Assembly (NCBI GenBank): GCA_023864145.1
Contig: JAIVER010000058.1
Location: 1-7,323 of the forward strand
Source: Thiohalomonas sp.
GTDB lineage: Bacteria > Pseudomonadota > Gammaproteobacteria > GRL18
Reading direction: 5' to 3'
DNA: 7,323 bases
The position numbers and the translations under genes are program-made. The notes below the pieces were generated by a model. It made no database searches. It was not told the DNA's origin and saw only the letters and a program-made list of their open reading frames with translations. Numbering within the stretch: position 1 is the first letter of the stretch; the number at the start of each line of letters is the position of its first letter. Positions 1 to 7,237 of the stretch are shown here, piece by piece.

Positions 1-11
1 TTTACCGAGCA

Positions 12-52
12 TTGGAAAATCATTAGATTCTCGAATTAATGATAATTTCCAA
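12..52. repeat. Imperfect inverted repeat downstream of the minus-strand membrane gene
   Basis: Arms TTGGAAA (12-18) and TTTCCAA (46-52) enclose ATCATT (19-24) and AATGAT (38-43), with an AA bulge at 44-45, so a 13-bp interrupted stem can form around a 13-nt loop. It lies 18 nt beyond the stop codon of the minus-strand gene and could form at the 3' end of that transcript. There is no U-tract on the minus strand after it, so an intrinsic terminator is not supported. The role is unknown. Confidence 0.4.
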
Positions 53-70
53 GTGTTCGATCCTGCATTT

Positions 71-743
71 TCAAGTTGATTGGGTATATGTACCTATGTT
101 AAGAGTGTAGATTAACAAAACAGGCACTTGAAGAATTAATAAAATACTTTTATATATTATTTTTTCCATGTCAGTATGCCGATATTGATGATTCAGGCTT
201 GCTCCTGCTAACGTAGCTAGAGCCCTGGACGCTAGTTCAGCGATAAGTGAAAAAAAGATAATTAGAGCCACGATCTTAAAGCCAGGGGAAATTGAATAAC
301 GAATTCCTGTAAAATCAGCCAACCAGCCATATAGAACGGCACTGCCGGCAATGGCCTGTAATGGTAATATGAGTGTAGTAAAACGGTTAATAACGGGTAT
401 TAATGGCAGTCACACTGATAATAAACAAGGTGTTAACCAGCTTCATTGTTTGTCCAGTACGCGCATTGAGCAGCTGACTCAATGATGGCAGAATACCTTC
501 ACCAGTGCTATTATGGTCGGCTAAACCATAGAACATCGGATAACTCATATAAATAAATGCCACCAGCAAAAGGAGATGGAAAAATGGCGCACCAACATGT
601 TTAGCTATCCAGTGAGAGCCTGAAACAGCGTTGATTTTGTGTAAAAAATGTTGATAGGCAATTTCATAACTAATAGCCATAACGGTATAGCTAATAGTGG
701 CCATCACTAATGTTGGGTGAAACAGTACATCAAGGTAATCCAT
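71..743 (-). pseudogene. Frameshifted multi-spanning membrane protein of unknown function
   Basis: The gene is read in two frames. The first runs from ATG at 743 to TAA at 387 (118 codons). The second is open from 409 to TGA at 71. They join with one base skipped between 409 and 387, for example by losing one C of the CCC run (GGG at 395-397 on the plus strand), and give one product of about 223 residues. A good Shine-Dalgarno, AAAGGA, lies 4 nt before the ATG (748-753), supporting that start. The product has about five hydrophobic segments: two in the first 80 residues (around YTVMAIS and FHLLLLVAFIYMSYPMF), one at LFIISV, one around the join and LQAIAGSAVLYGWL, then IVALIIFFSLIAEL and ILLILQVPVLLIY. 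It is therefore probably an inner-membrane protein. I do not recognise the family. The second part could start internally at TTG 322, but it has no good ribosome site. A sequencing error or a recent mutation explains the split equally well, because the rest of both frames looks undegraded. Confidence 0.6.
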
Positions 744-807
744 ATATTCCTTTAATTTTAACCCATTACTATGACTTTTTATTGAACAATTAATTTTATC
801 TTAATTT
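744..807. promoter_or_regulatory. Divergent intergenic region, membrane gene and mrcB
   Basis: These 64 nt must carry signals for both divergent genes. For mrcB, ATGACT (771-776) and TTTTAT (794-799), 17 nt apart, each match a sigma-70 box at four of six positions, which is weak. No Shine-Dalgarno precedes the mrcB ATG; the leader is only A, T and C (TTATCTTAATTT), suggesting initiation on an unstructured AU-rich leader. For the minus-strand gene, TAAAAT on the complement (755-760) is a possible -10, but it would start RNA almost at the ribosome site. The promoter assignments are tentative. Confidence 0.3.
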
Positions 808-3159
808 ATGTCTGCAAAAAGAAAAAATCCAGTTAAAAAACAATCTGCCAGCAGAAAAAAGGCATCAGTTCGGAAAAAATCAGCCAAAAAGTCTCTTACC
901 GGACGTTTAGGGCGATTTATAAAGAAAATACTCTTAGTCGGTATTGTTTTTGGAACGCTTTTTTTAAGCTTCTATACCGTTTATTTAAATAGCATTATTA
1001 AAGATAAATTTGAAGGTAGACGCTGGTCTATTCCTGCTAAAGTTTATGCACGTGCGCTTGAAGCCTATCCAGGTTTAAAGATTACGATCAAGCAATTTGA
1101 AAAAGAATTGAAACTCGCTGGTTATCGTAAAGATAAGCTAGCTTCTACTCAGGGGAGTTTTTCTCGAAACGGTCAGAGGATTGAACTGGTAACACGTCAA
1201 TTTAAGTTTCCTGACGGAGAAGAGCCGTCACATAAATTGCGCATTCAATTTAACCAAACTGCTATCACATCAATCTATGATCGTCTGAAACGTAAAAAGA
1301 TCTCACTCATTCGTCTTGATCCGGCTGTAATTGGCAGTATTCATCCCAAGTTACATGAAGATCGCTTATTATTGAGTCAGGATGAGATCCCGCAAAAGCT
1401 GAAAAACACGTTAATGGCTGTGGAAGATCGTCAGTTTTATCAACATTACGGCGTTGATCCTAAAGGTATTGCCAGAGCTATGTGGACCAACATTAAAGCG
1501 GGTTCAGCAGTGCAGGGCGGCAGCACTCTAACGCAGCAACTGGTAAAAAACTATTTTCTTAGCGCAGAGCGTACTTTAGTCAGAAAGGTTAACGAAGCTA
1601 TCATGTCACTTTTGCTGGAGCATCATTATTCCAAAGATGAAATTATCACCGCCTATATTAATGAAGTCTATCTAGGGCAGGATGGCCGTCGAGCTATACA
1701 TGGCTTTGCTTTAGCCAGTGAATTTTATTTTAAGCGTCCTCTTCAGCAATTAAGTCAGCCGCAGATTGCTTTGCTCGTGGGTCTGGTTAAGGGGCCTTCT
1801 TATTACAACCCCAGAAATAATAAAGAACGAGCAATTAAAAGACGCAATACGCTGCTTAAAGTGATGTTAGATCAAGGTCTGATCAAACAAGCGGAATATC
1901 AAAAAAATGTTGACTCCGGATTAGGTATCAGTCGCCGCAGGTCTCTTAGTCAGCCGCCTTTCCCTGCCTTTTTAGACAGTGTTAAAAACCAATTGAAAGA
2001 AAATTATAATCAGGATGATTTAACGGATAAAGGCTTAAGAATTTTTACGACATTGGATCCTAAAGTACAATGGGCAGCTGAAGAAGCACTATTGAAGCAA
2101 ATAAAAAGTTTTAATAAAAAACTGGCAAAGCACCTGCAGGGTGCTGTGATTGTGAGTCATAGAGATTCAGCAGAAATTCTTGCTATTGTCGGTGGAAAAA
2201 ATAGCCTGGAAGGGGATTTTAACCGGGCTATCAATGCGCGTCGTCCCATTGGTTCCTTAATAAAGCCTGCTATTTATTTAACTGCATTTGAGCAGGGTTA
2301 TACTTTGTCTTCTTTACTTAAAGATACCTCTTTTTTAGCAAAAAGTGTTAAGGGCAAATTATGGCAACCCAAAAACTTTGATAAAAAGGAACATGGTCTG
2401 GTACCTTTACACATGGCTCTGGCGAAATCATACAATCTCTCCACCGCACGACTGGGAATGGAGATTGGTGTCGATAAGGTGCTCAATACAGTAAGAAGTC
2501 TGGGGGTTGAAACCGATGCTCTGCCATATCCTGCGGTGTTATTAGGCTCATTAACCTTGTCTCCGCTACAAGTGAACCAAATGTATCAAACATTGGCTGA
2601 TCAAGGTTTTTATTCACCCTTACATACTATTTTATCGGTGCAGGATGAAAATAACGAAACTTTGCAGCAATATCCTGTGCGAGTGGAACGACGTATTGAT
2701 GAAAATACGGTTTATTTAGTCAATGCCAATTTACAAGAAGTTGTTAGTATGGGAACTGGAAAAGGTTTAGCACGCTATTTGTCTGCACATTATAATATTG
2801 CCGGTAAAACAGGTACAACCAATGAATTACGAGACAGTTGGTTTGCTGGTTTTGGAAATAATTTGGTGGCTGTGGTTTGGATGGGAAGAGATGATAATAA
2901 ACCGGCAGGATTAACAGGTTCTTCCGGTGCATTGAAAGTCTGGGGTAAAATGATGAAACAGTTAGATGTTGGTGTATTAGAGCAAAATCAGCCGGAAAAT
3001 ATTAAATGGTTTTGGATTGACTCTATGAATCAGTTAAAATTAACAGGTCGCTGTTATAATGCTGAGTTTTTACCTTTTATTCAGGGTACAGAGCCTGAAA
3101 GTACACAGGATTGTTCAGGTAGTCTGTTTGGTGAAAAAAGTAAGAGTAATTTACTGTAG
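808..3159 (+). CDS. mrcB: Penicillin-binding protein 1b, bifunctional glycosyltransferase/transpeptidase
   Basis: A 783-residue class A PBP that polymerises lipid II into glycan strands and cross-links the stem peptides at the outer face of the inner membrane. The cytoplasmic N-terminus is very Lys/Arg-rich (1-40), followed by one membrane anchor (about 41-60). Residues 72-165 begin RRWSIPAKVYAR and match the UB2H region of PBP1b, the docking site of the activator LpoB in E. coli. GT51 motifs are EDRQF (206-210, catalytic Glu206), QGGSTLTQQ (236-244), RKVNEA (259-264) and INEVYLGQ (284-291, second Glu286). Transpeptidase motifs are SLIK (483-486, acylated Ser483), SYN (541-543) and KTGT (667-670). 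All key residues are present. The C-terminal tail has two cysteines (749, 769) that could pair in the periplasm. The N-terminal anchor requires a start near 808; ATG fits although it lacks a Shine-Dalgarno. The lipoprotein gene follows after 41 nt with no terminator between, so the two are probably cotranscribed. UB2H and the motif spacing make PBP1a unlikely. Confidence 0.96.
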   Translation: MSAKRKNPVKKQSASRKKASVRKKSAKKSLTGRLGRFIKKILLVGIVFGTLFLSFYTVYLNSIIKDKFEGRRWSIPAKVYARALEAYPGLKITIKQFEKELKLAGYRKDKLASTQGSFSRNGQRIELVTRQFKFPDGEEPSHKLRIQFNQTAITSIYDRLKRKKISLIRLDPAVIGSIHPKLHEDRLLLSQDEIPQKLKNTLMAVEDRQFYQHYGVDPKGIARAMWTNIKAGSAVQGGSTLTQQLVKNYFLSAERTLVRKVNEAIMSLLLEHHYSKDEIITAYINEVYLGQDGRRAIHGFALASEFYFKRPLQQLSQPQIALLVGLVKGPSYYNPRNNKERAIKRRNTLLKVMLDQGLIKQAEYQKNVDSGLGISRRRSLSQPPFPAFLDSVKNQLKENYNQDDLTDKGLRIFTTLDPKVQWAAEEALLKQIKSFNKKLAKHLQGAVIVSHRDSAEILAIVGGKNSLEGDFNRAINARRPIGSLIKPAIYLTAFEQGYTLSSLLKDTSFLAKSVKGKLWQPKNFDKKEHGLVPLHMALAKSYNLSTARLGMEIGVDKVLNTVRSLGVETDALPYPAVLLGSLTLSPLQVNQMYQTLADQGFYSPLHTILSVQDENNETLQQYPVRVERRIDENTVYLVNANLQEVVSMGTGKGLARYLSAHYNIAGKTGTTNELRDSWFAGFGNNLVAVVWMGRDDNKPAGLTGSSGALKVWGKMMKQLDVGVLEQNQPENIKWFWIDSMNQLKLTGRCYNAEFLPFIQGTEPESTQDCSGSLFGEKSKSNLL

Positions 3160-3200
3160 CGCCTGTTTCAATAATAGTCCATGATAACGAGATAAGAACA

Positions 3201-3719
3201 ATGACTAAATTATATTTATTACTATTCTTTATTATCAGCTTAATCAATGGTTGTACGTCAATTGATTATTCCAGACCGAATGTAAATTCGGATGATAAAT
3301 ATCCTCCTGTTTATGAGCGAACTTCAGAAAATGCGACAGCACAGCAGCCCAGAGTGATCACTACTGCTATGGCAGAGCAGGCTCAACCGATTAAATTAAA
3401 AAAGAAATCCCCTCCACCCAGCCGACAAGCAGTACTTGATCTCCTTGCGCAATCAAAATCAGCTATGGAAGAAAATCAGTATGATGCAGCGGAAGGATTA
3501 TTAAAAAGGGCTTTACGTATCGAACTGGGTAATGCCTGGCTCTGGTATAATATGGCAGTACTCAACTTTTATCAGGAAGATTATCAACAGGCCATACAGC
3601 AGGCATTAAAATCAAATAATCTGGAAAAAAATAACCCTCAGTTAAAGCTTAATAATTCAAAAATTATAAAACAGAGTTATATTGAATTGGGTGATCTGAA
3701 AAAAGCACAACAGTATTAA
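3201..3719 (+). CDS. TPR outer-membrane lipoprotein, candidate PBP1b activator (LpoP-like)
   Basis: A 172-residue predicted lipoprotein. A short hydrophobic signal (2-17) ends in the lipobox I-N-G-C, with Cys18 the likely lipidated residue. Residue +2 is Thr, not Asp, which favours sorting to the outer membrane. A Pro/Gln/Lys-rich linker (about 21-75) could span periplasm. It is followed by TPR-like helices: 77-110 (containing YDAAEGLLKRAL), 111-144 (WLWYNMAVLNFYQEDYQQAI) and a partial repeat at 147-172 (SYIELGDLKKAQQY). In Pseudomonas aeruginosa the TPR lipoprotein LpoP, encoded next to the PBP1b gene, activates that synthase and replaces LpoB. Here the lipoprotein plus TPR architecture and the position directly after mrcB suggest the same role. 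The function is inferred from architecture and context, not shown. It could instead be a generic TPR lipoprotein. The start is well placed for the signal peptide; the ribosome site is weak (GAGATAAGAA upstream). Confidence 0.85.
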   Translation: MTKLYLLLFFIISLINGCTSIDYSRPNVNSDDKYPPVYERTSENATAQQPRVITTAMAEQAQPIKLKKKSPPPSRQAVLDLLAQSKSAMEENQYDAAEGLLKRALRIELGNAWLWYNMAVLNFYQEDYQQAIQQALKSNNLEKNNPQLKLNNSKIIKQSYIELGDLKKAQQY

Positions 3720-3828
3720 AAAATAGCTATTTGTGAGCTATAGCTGAAATCGACTATTATCATATACTTATTAAACATATTTTTTTTCTGATATTATTTT
3801 CATTTAAAGAATGTCAGTACTCTGAAAC

Positions 3829-3863
3829 AGTCAATAACTATCGAGTTGGATGAAATATTGACT
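3829..3863. repeat. Spaced inverted repeat before the extended -10
   Basis: AGTCAAT (3829-3835) and ATTGACT (3857-3863) are perfect 7-bp inverted arms separated by 21 nt. Flanking AAC and GTT can pair further with a bulge. The right arm ends three bases before the TG of the extended -10 at 3867-3875. That position would suit a regulator half-site, but two 7-bp arms in AT-rich DNA can also arise by chance. Confidence 0.3.
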
Positions 3864-3866
3864 ATC

Positions 3867-3875
3867 TGTTATAAT
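3867..3875 (+). promoter_or_regulatory. Extended -10 promoter element, TGTTATAAT
   Basis: TG at 3867-3868, one base, then a perfect TATAAT (3870-3875) is a consensus extended -10 box. The only -35-like hexamer at usable distance is TTGGAT (3846-3851, 18-nt spacer, three of six matches), which an extended -10 can tolerate. The predicted start point is about 3882, inside or just after the AAAGG that precedes the small ORF at 3891. This could drive the small ORF, an untranslated RNA through the downstream palindromes, or a longer queA leader. Confidence 0.45.
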
Positions 3876-3890
3876 ATTAAAGGCGCAAAG

Positions 3891-3995
3891 ATGATTTATA
3901 AAAATGAGCAATTTAATTTTTCAAAAGTGATATTAAATCAATTTATTTTATTGCTATTTATACCCATGACCTATGAAAATCAAGCATTTTCATAG
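3891..3995 (+). CDS. Possible 34-residue hydrophobic small protein ending in the hairpin repeat
   Basis: ATG at 3891 is preceded by AAAGG (3879-3883) at an ideal 7-nt spacing and opens 34 codons ending TAG at 3993-3995. The peptide has a polar start (MIYKNEQFNFSK), a hydrophobic core (VILNQFILLLFIPM) long enough to insert in a membrane, and a polar tail (TYENQAFS). The last 11 codons and the stop lie in the perfect palindrome at 3961-4005, so the repeat supplies the C-terminus. A consensus extended -10 sits at 3867-3875, but its predicted start near 3882 would cut into the AAAGG, so both signals may not be used together. A small membrane peptide is possible. A chance frame in AT-rich DNA, extended by insertion of the repeat, is at least as likely. 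I recognise no family. Confidence 0.25.
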   Translation: MIYKNEQFNFSKVILNQFILLLFIPMTYENQAFS

Positions 3996-4005
3996 GTCAT
4001 GGGTA
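3961..4005. repeat. Perfect hairpin repeat, copy 1 (20-bp arms, 5-nt loop)
   Basis: The left arm TACCCATGACCTATGAAAAT (3961-3980) and right arm ATTTTCATAGGTCATGGGTA (3986-4005) are exact reverse complements around the loop CAAGC (3981-3985). The match stops abruptly at both ends. No T-run follows on either strand, so it is not a simple intrinsic terminator. The same arm recurs at 7238-7257 after yajC, which marks this as a dispersed intergenic repeat of REP or small MITE type rather than a single-site structure. Confidence 0.9.
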
Positions 4006-4043
4006 ATATATTGCTGATTATCGAACGATTCTTTTCTGGCGTT

Positions 4044-4078
4044 TACTTACACATAGATAATTTATCTATGTGTAAGTA
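4044..4078. repeat. Second long palindrome (17-bp arms)
   Basis: TACTTACACATAGATAA (4044-4060) and TTATCTATGTGTAAGTA (4062-4078) are exact reverse complements around a single central T. After one mismatch, GT (4041-4042) and AC (4080-4081) also pair. It lies 38 nt downstream of the 3961-4005 hairpin and shares no obvious sequence with it. A TATAAT box starts 7 nt after it, so it could be an operator overlapping the -35 region, a hairpin in RNA, or one end of a small mobile element. No second copy is in this window. Confidence 0.8.
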
Positions 4079-4084
4079 TACTAG

Positions 4085-4090
4085 TATAAT
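4085..4090 (+). promoter_or_regulatory. TATAAT box just after the second palindrome
   Basis: A perfect -10 hexamer lies at 4085-4090 in an AGTATAAT context. No good -35 is seen: at 17-nt spacing the hexamer is TTATCT, inside the right arm of the palindrome. If active, RNA would begin near 4097 and run through the two hairpins at 4120-4164. Such boxes are common by chance in AT-rich DNA. Confidence 0.25.
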
Positions 4091-4118
4091 ATAAAAATGT
4101 GTAGTGGTTATTTTTGAT

Positions 4119-4164
4119 TAAGGCTTTGAATTGTATAGCCTTGTTAGGGATTTTGAATCCCCTA
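4119..4164 (+). other. Two adjacent small hairpins, possible structured RNA
   Basis: AAGGCT (4120-4125) pairs with AGCCTT (4137-4142) around an 11-nt loop, and TAGGGATT (4145-4152) pairs with AATCCCCTA (4156-4164) around TTG with one bulged C. They sit in tandem, 2 nt apart, about 25 nt downstream of the start predicted from the TATAAT box at 4085. No U-tract closes the second hairpin, so this is not a clear terminator, and I do not recognise an RNA family. It may be part of a short untranslated RNA or a long queA leader. Confidence 0.25.
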
Positions 4165-4360
4165 TGTCTAGCAATTTTATCACATCGGCATTTTGTACAC
4201 TATGTCAAAAGTATGCAAAACAGAGTAGTGTAACTTTTTGATATTGCTTGTGGAGCACCATTATAGGGAATTTTAAAGAGCTGACAAGTTTTTTCTAGGA
4301 TTATTGCTAAATCGTTTTTATAAAAGAATGTGTATGAAGAATGTCCTAAGCGTCTATTTT

Positions 4361-4369
4361 TGTTAAAAT
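4361..4369 (+). promoter_or_regulatory. Extended -10 promoter of queA, predicting an almost leaderless mRNA
   Basis: TG (4361-4362), one base, then TAAAAT (4364-4369) form an extended -10 box. Counting seven bases from its last position puts the start point near 4376, two bases before the queA ATG. The region before the ATG (GCCCGGCT) has no Shine-Dalgarno, which agrees with a leaderless or near-leaderless transcript. No -35 match is present (ATGTCC at 17-nt spacing). Confidence 0.5.
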
Positions 4370-4377
4370 GCCCGGCT

Positions 4378-5463
4378 ATGAATTTATCTGAATTTAATTT
4401 TGATCTGCCTGAAGAGTTAATTGCTCAATATCCATTGCAGGAAAGGACTGATAGTCGTTTATTATGTCTCAATGGAACGAGTGGTGAATTAGAAGATCGG
4501 ATCTTCAAATCACTGCCTGAATTATTGAATTCAGGAGACTTACTGGTTTTTAATAATACCAAAGTGGTACCTGCACGCTTGTTTGGTCAAAAAAGTACCG
4601 GTGGTAAAATTGAAGTGCTGGTTGAACGGGGGCTGGATGAGCATTCTTTTCTGGCACAAATCAGAGCCAGTAAATCGCCTAAAGAGGGAGCTGTTCTCAA
4701 TATCGGGACAGATAAGGGGGATGGCTTTCAGGTCAATATGTTGACTCGTCAGGGTGACTTATTCCATTTAGAATTAAATGAAGAATTTAAGAAAACAGGG
4801 CAGAGCGTTTTCACTCTGCTTGAACAATATGGGCATATGCCTTTACCGCCTTATGTTGAGCGGGCTGATGAAAAATCAGATTTACAGCGCTATCAAACCG
4901 TCTATGCTAAAGAAAAAGGTGCGGTTGCCGCACCCACAGCAGGCCTGCACTTTGATGAAGCCTTGTTAGAAACCATTAATAAAATGGGTGTGGATACTGC
5001 CTGGGTCACATTGCATGTAGGAGCGGGGACTTTCCAGCCAGTGCGAGTTGATAATATTCTTGATCATAAAATGCATTCAGAATATGTGGATGTGCCTGCT
5101 GATACCGTGGCAAAAATCAAACAAACTCATGCTCAGGGCGGTCGGGTCATTGCCGCTGGTACTACTGCTATGAGAAGTCTTGAGAGTGCATCGGCCTCTG
5201 CTGGTCAAAAAGCGGGTGATAAACAAGATGTAATCCAGGAATACCATGCCGACACTGATATTTTTATTTATCCCGGCTACCAATTTAAAACAGTTGATGC
5301 CATGGTAACGAACTTTCACTTACCGGAGAGTACTTTAATTATGCTCATTAGTGCGTTTGCCGGTTTGGGTAATGTAAAAAAAGCGTATCAGCATGCGATT
5401 AAACATAAATATCGTTTTTTTAGCTATGGTGATGCCATGTTTATCACAGCACAAAAGAAATAA
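4378..5463 (+). CDS. queA: S-adenosylmethionine:tRNA ribosyltransferase-isomerase
   Basis: QueA transfers and isomerises the ribosyl group of S-adenosylmethionine onto preQ1 already in the anticodon of tRNAs for Asp, Asn, His and Tyr, giving epoxyqueuosine. It acts in the cytoplasm after Tgt. The protein is 361 residues, close to the roughly 356 of E. coli. Conserved blocks, numbered from this start, are [10 protein letters not shown] (59-68), APTAGLHF (185-192), [10 protein letters not shown] (213-222), TNFHLPEST (311-319) and [10 protein letters not shown] (345-354). The frame stays open upstream to GTG 4330, but the extra 16 residues (including [11 protein letters not shown]) match nothing in QueA, whereas the ATG at 4378 gives [19 protein letters not shown], the usual family N-terminus. 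No ribosome site precedes it; the adjacent extended -10 predicts a near-leaderless mRNA. tgt follows after 93 nt, and the two are probably an operon. The family assignment is certain; the exact start is very likely. Confidence 0.97.
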   Translation: MNLSEFNFDLPEELIAQYPLQERTDSRLLCLNGTSGELEDRIFKSLPELLNSGDLLVFNNTKVVPARLFGQKSTGGKIEVLVERGLDEHSFLAQIRASKSPKEGAVLNIGTDKGDGFQVNMLTRQGDLFHLELNEEFKKTGQSVFTLLEQYGHMPLPPYVERADEKSDLQRYQTVYAKEKGAVAAPTAGLHFDEALLETINKMGVDTAWVTLHVGAGTFQPVRVDNILDHKMHSEYVDVPADTVAKIKQTHAQGGRVIAAGTTAMRSLESASASAGQKAGDKQDVIQEYHADTDIFIYPGYQFKTVDAMVTNFHLPESTLIMLISAFAGLGNVKKAYQHAIKHKYRFFSYGDAMFITAQKK

Positions 5464-5485
5464 TCTATTATTCCAGGATTATCGA

Positions 5486-5516
5486 ATGATGATTGTCTGC
5501 TGGCAGGAATCATCAT
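5486..5516 (+). other. Stem-loop between queA and tgt
   Basis: ATGATGATT (5486-5494) pairs perfectly with AATCATCAT (5508-5516). Inside, CTG (5497-5499) can pair with CAG (5504-5506), giving a two-tier hairpin of 12 bp. It is followed by CCCCTAATG, without a U-tract, so it should not terminate efficiently. It may stabilise the upstream queA transcript or mark an RNA processing point in the queA-tgt message. Confidence 0.5.
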
Positions 5517-5553
5517 CCCCTAATGTTTTGCATCTAAAAAGGTTAAAACCTGA

Positions 5554-6690
<1,137 letters not shown>

Positions 6691-6890
6691 CTTAGAACAG
6701 CAAGGCAAAAGTTAACGGGTGAACTGAGTCTCATTACAATAACAGAACAATTGCTTAAGATTCCCAATGGCCCTTGAAATTGTGGCAGAATAGCGCCACC
6801 TGTTTTTTAGGACACTGCTTTTTCCAGGTTATAAGTATAGAAGGCAGTTGCAAATATCGAACAAACTATTGAAATAATTGAGGATACAAA
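6691..6890 (+). promoter_or_regulatory. tgt-yajC intergenic region with likely yajC promoter and leader hairpin
   Basis: This 200-nt gap is long for a tgt-yajC operon and holds no gene. TG (6783-6784) plus CAGAAT (6786-6791) resembles an extended -10 box and would start RNA near 6798. The leader downstream contains a stem pairing ACTGCTTTTT (6814-6823) with AGAAGGCAGT (6839-6848), including two G-T pairs, around a 15-nt loop. GAGGA (6880-6884), 6 nt before the yajC ATG, is a strong ribosome site. The region therefore may let yajC be transcribed independently of queA-tgt. Confidence 0.35.
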
Positions 6891-7232
6891 ATGAGTTTTT
6901 TTATAGAAGATGCCATGGCCGAAGGTGGAGCAGCCGCTTCAGCAGCCCCTGATTTAATTTCACAATTAATGGTTTTTGGCGGTATTTTTCTGATTTTCTA
7001 TTTATTATTTATACGCCCTCAGAATAAAAAAATGAAAGAGCACAAAGCAATGGTTGATGCTCTGGCAAAAGGCGATGAAGTTGTGACCAATGGTGGTGTA
7101 CTTGGTAAAGTTGTCGGCCTGCATGACAGCTTTGTGACCATTGAAGTGGCAACAGATGTCAAATTGAATGTTCAGTGTTCTGCCATTGGTACCATTCAGC
7201 CCAAAGGTACGATTAAAAGTATTAAAAACTAG
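6891..7232 (+). CDS. yajC: Sec translocon accessory protein YajC
   Basis: A 113-residue inner-membrane protein that associates with SecDF and the SecYEG translocon in protein export and membrane-protein insertion. A short Ala-rich N-terminus (7-20) is followed by one membrane segment (about 22-41, LISQLMVFGGIFLIFYLLFI). The family signature RPQNKKMKEH comes directly after it (42-51), followed by the conserved cytoplasmic fold GDEVVTNGGVLGKV (61-74). Length and order match E. coli YajC (about 110). The start is supported by GAGGA at 6-nt spacing. Gene order queA-tgt-yajC is conserved in gammaproteobacteria, where secD and secF normally come next. Here the stop codon is followed within 5 nt by a hairpin repeat, and no secD start is evident in the remaining 91 nt. 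Confidence 0.96.
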   Translation: MSFFIEDAMAEGGAAASAAPDLISQLMVFGGIFLIFYLLFIRPQNKKMKEHKAMVDALAKGDEVVTNGGVLGKVVGLHDSFVTIEVATDVKLNVQCSAIGTIQPKGTIKSIKN

Positions 7233-7237
7233 TTATA

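Larger units (their letters stand above)
3720..4377. other. 658-nt intergenic region rich in palindromes
   Basis: This stretch between the lipoprotein and queA holds no long reading frame on either strand. It is very AT-rich. From left to right I see a weak hairpin after the lipoprotein stop (AGCTAT 3725-3730 with ATAGCT 3740-3745), a run of eight T (3780-3787), a spaced inverted repeat, an extended -10 promoter, a possible small ORF, two strong palindromes, a TATAAT box, two small hairpins, a spaced inverted repeat (TACACTA 4196-4202 with TAGTGTA 4226-4232) and the queA promoter. The main items are described separately. No convincing terminator for mrcB-lipoprotein is visible, because the first hairpin has no adjacent T-run. 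Confidence 0.7.

Noticed and set aside
761..780. Sequence ACCCATTACTATGAC resembling the start of the hairpin repeat
   Set aside because: It needs a gap and a mismatch, has no matching second arm, and is short enough to be chance in this AT-rich DNA.
2298..2486. Minus-strand open frame inside mrcB
   Set aside because: It overlaps the conserved transpeptidase domain, has no family resemblance or ribosome site, and is a shadow of the mrcB coding sequence.
3723..3787. Terminator for the mrcB-lipoprotein operon (AGCTAT/ATAGCT hairpin and T8 run)
   Set aside because: The hairpin and the T-run are separated by more than 30 nt, so they do not form an intrinsic terminator.
4164..4241. 25-codon ORF (MSSNFITSAFCTLCQKYAK...) in the queA upstream region
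   Set aside because: It has no ribosome site or hydrophobic or domain signature, and its length is expected by chance.
4330..4377. In-frame GTG extension of queA by 16 codons
   Set aside because: The extra residues have no counterpart in QueA, no ribosome site precedes the GTG, and the promoter-like box lies inside this stretch. ATG 4378 gives the standard N-terminus.
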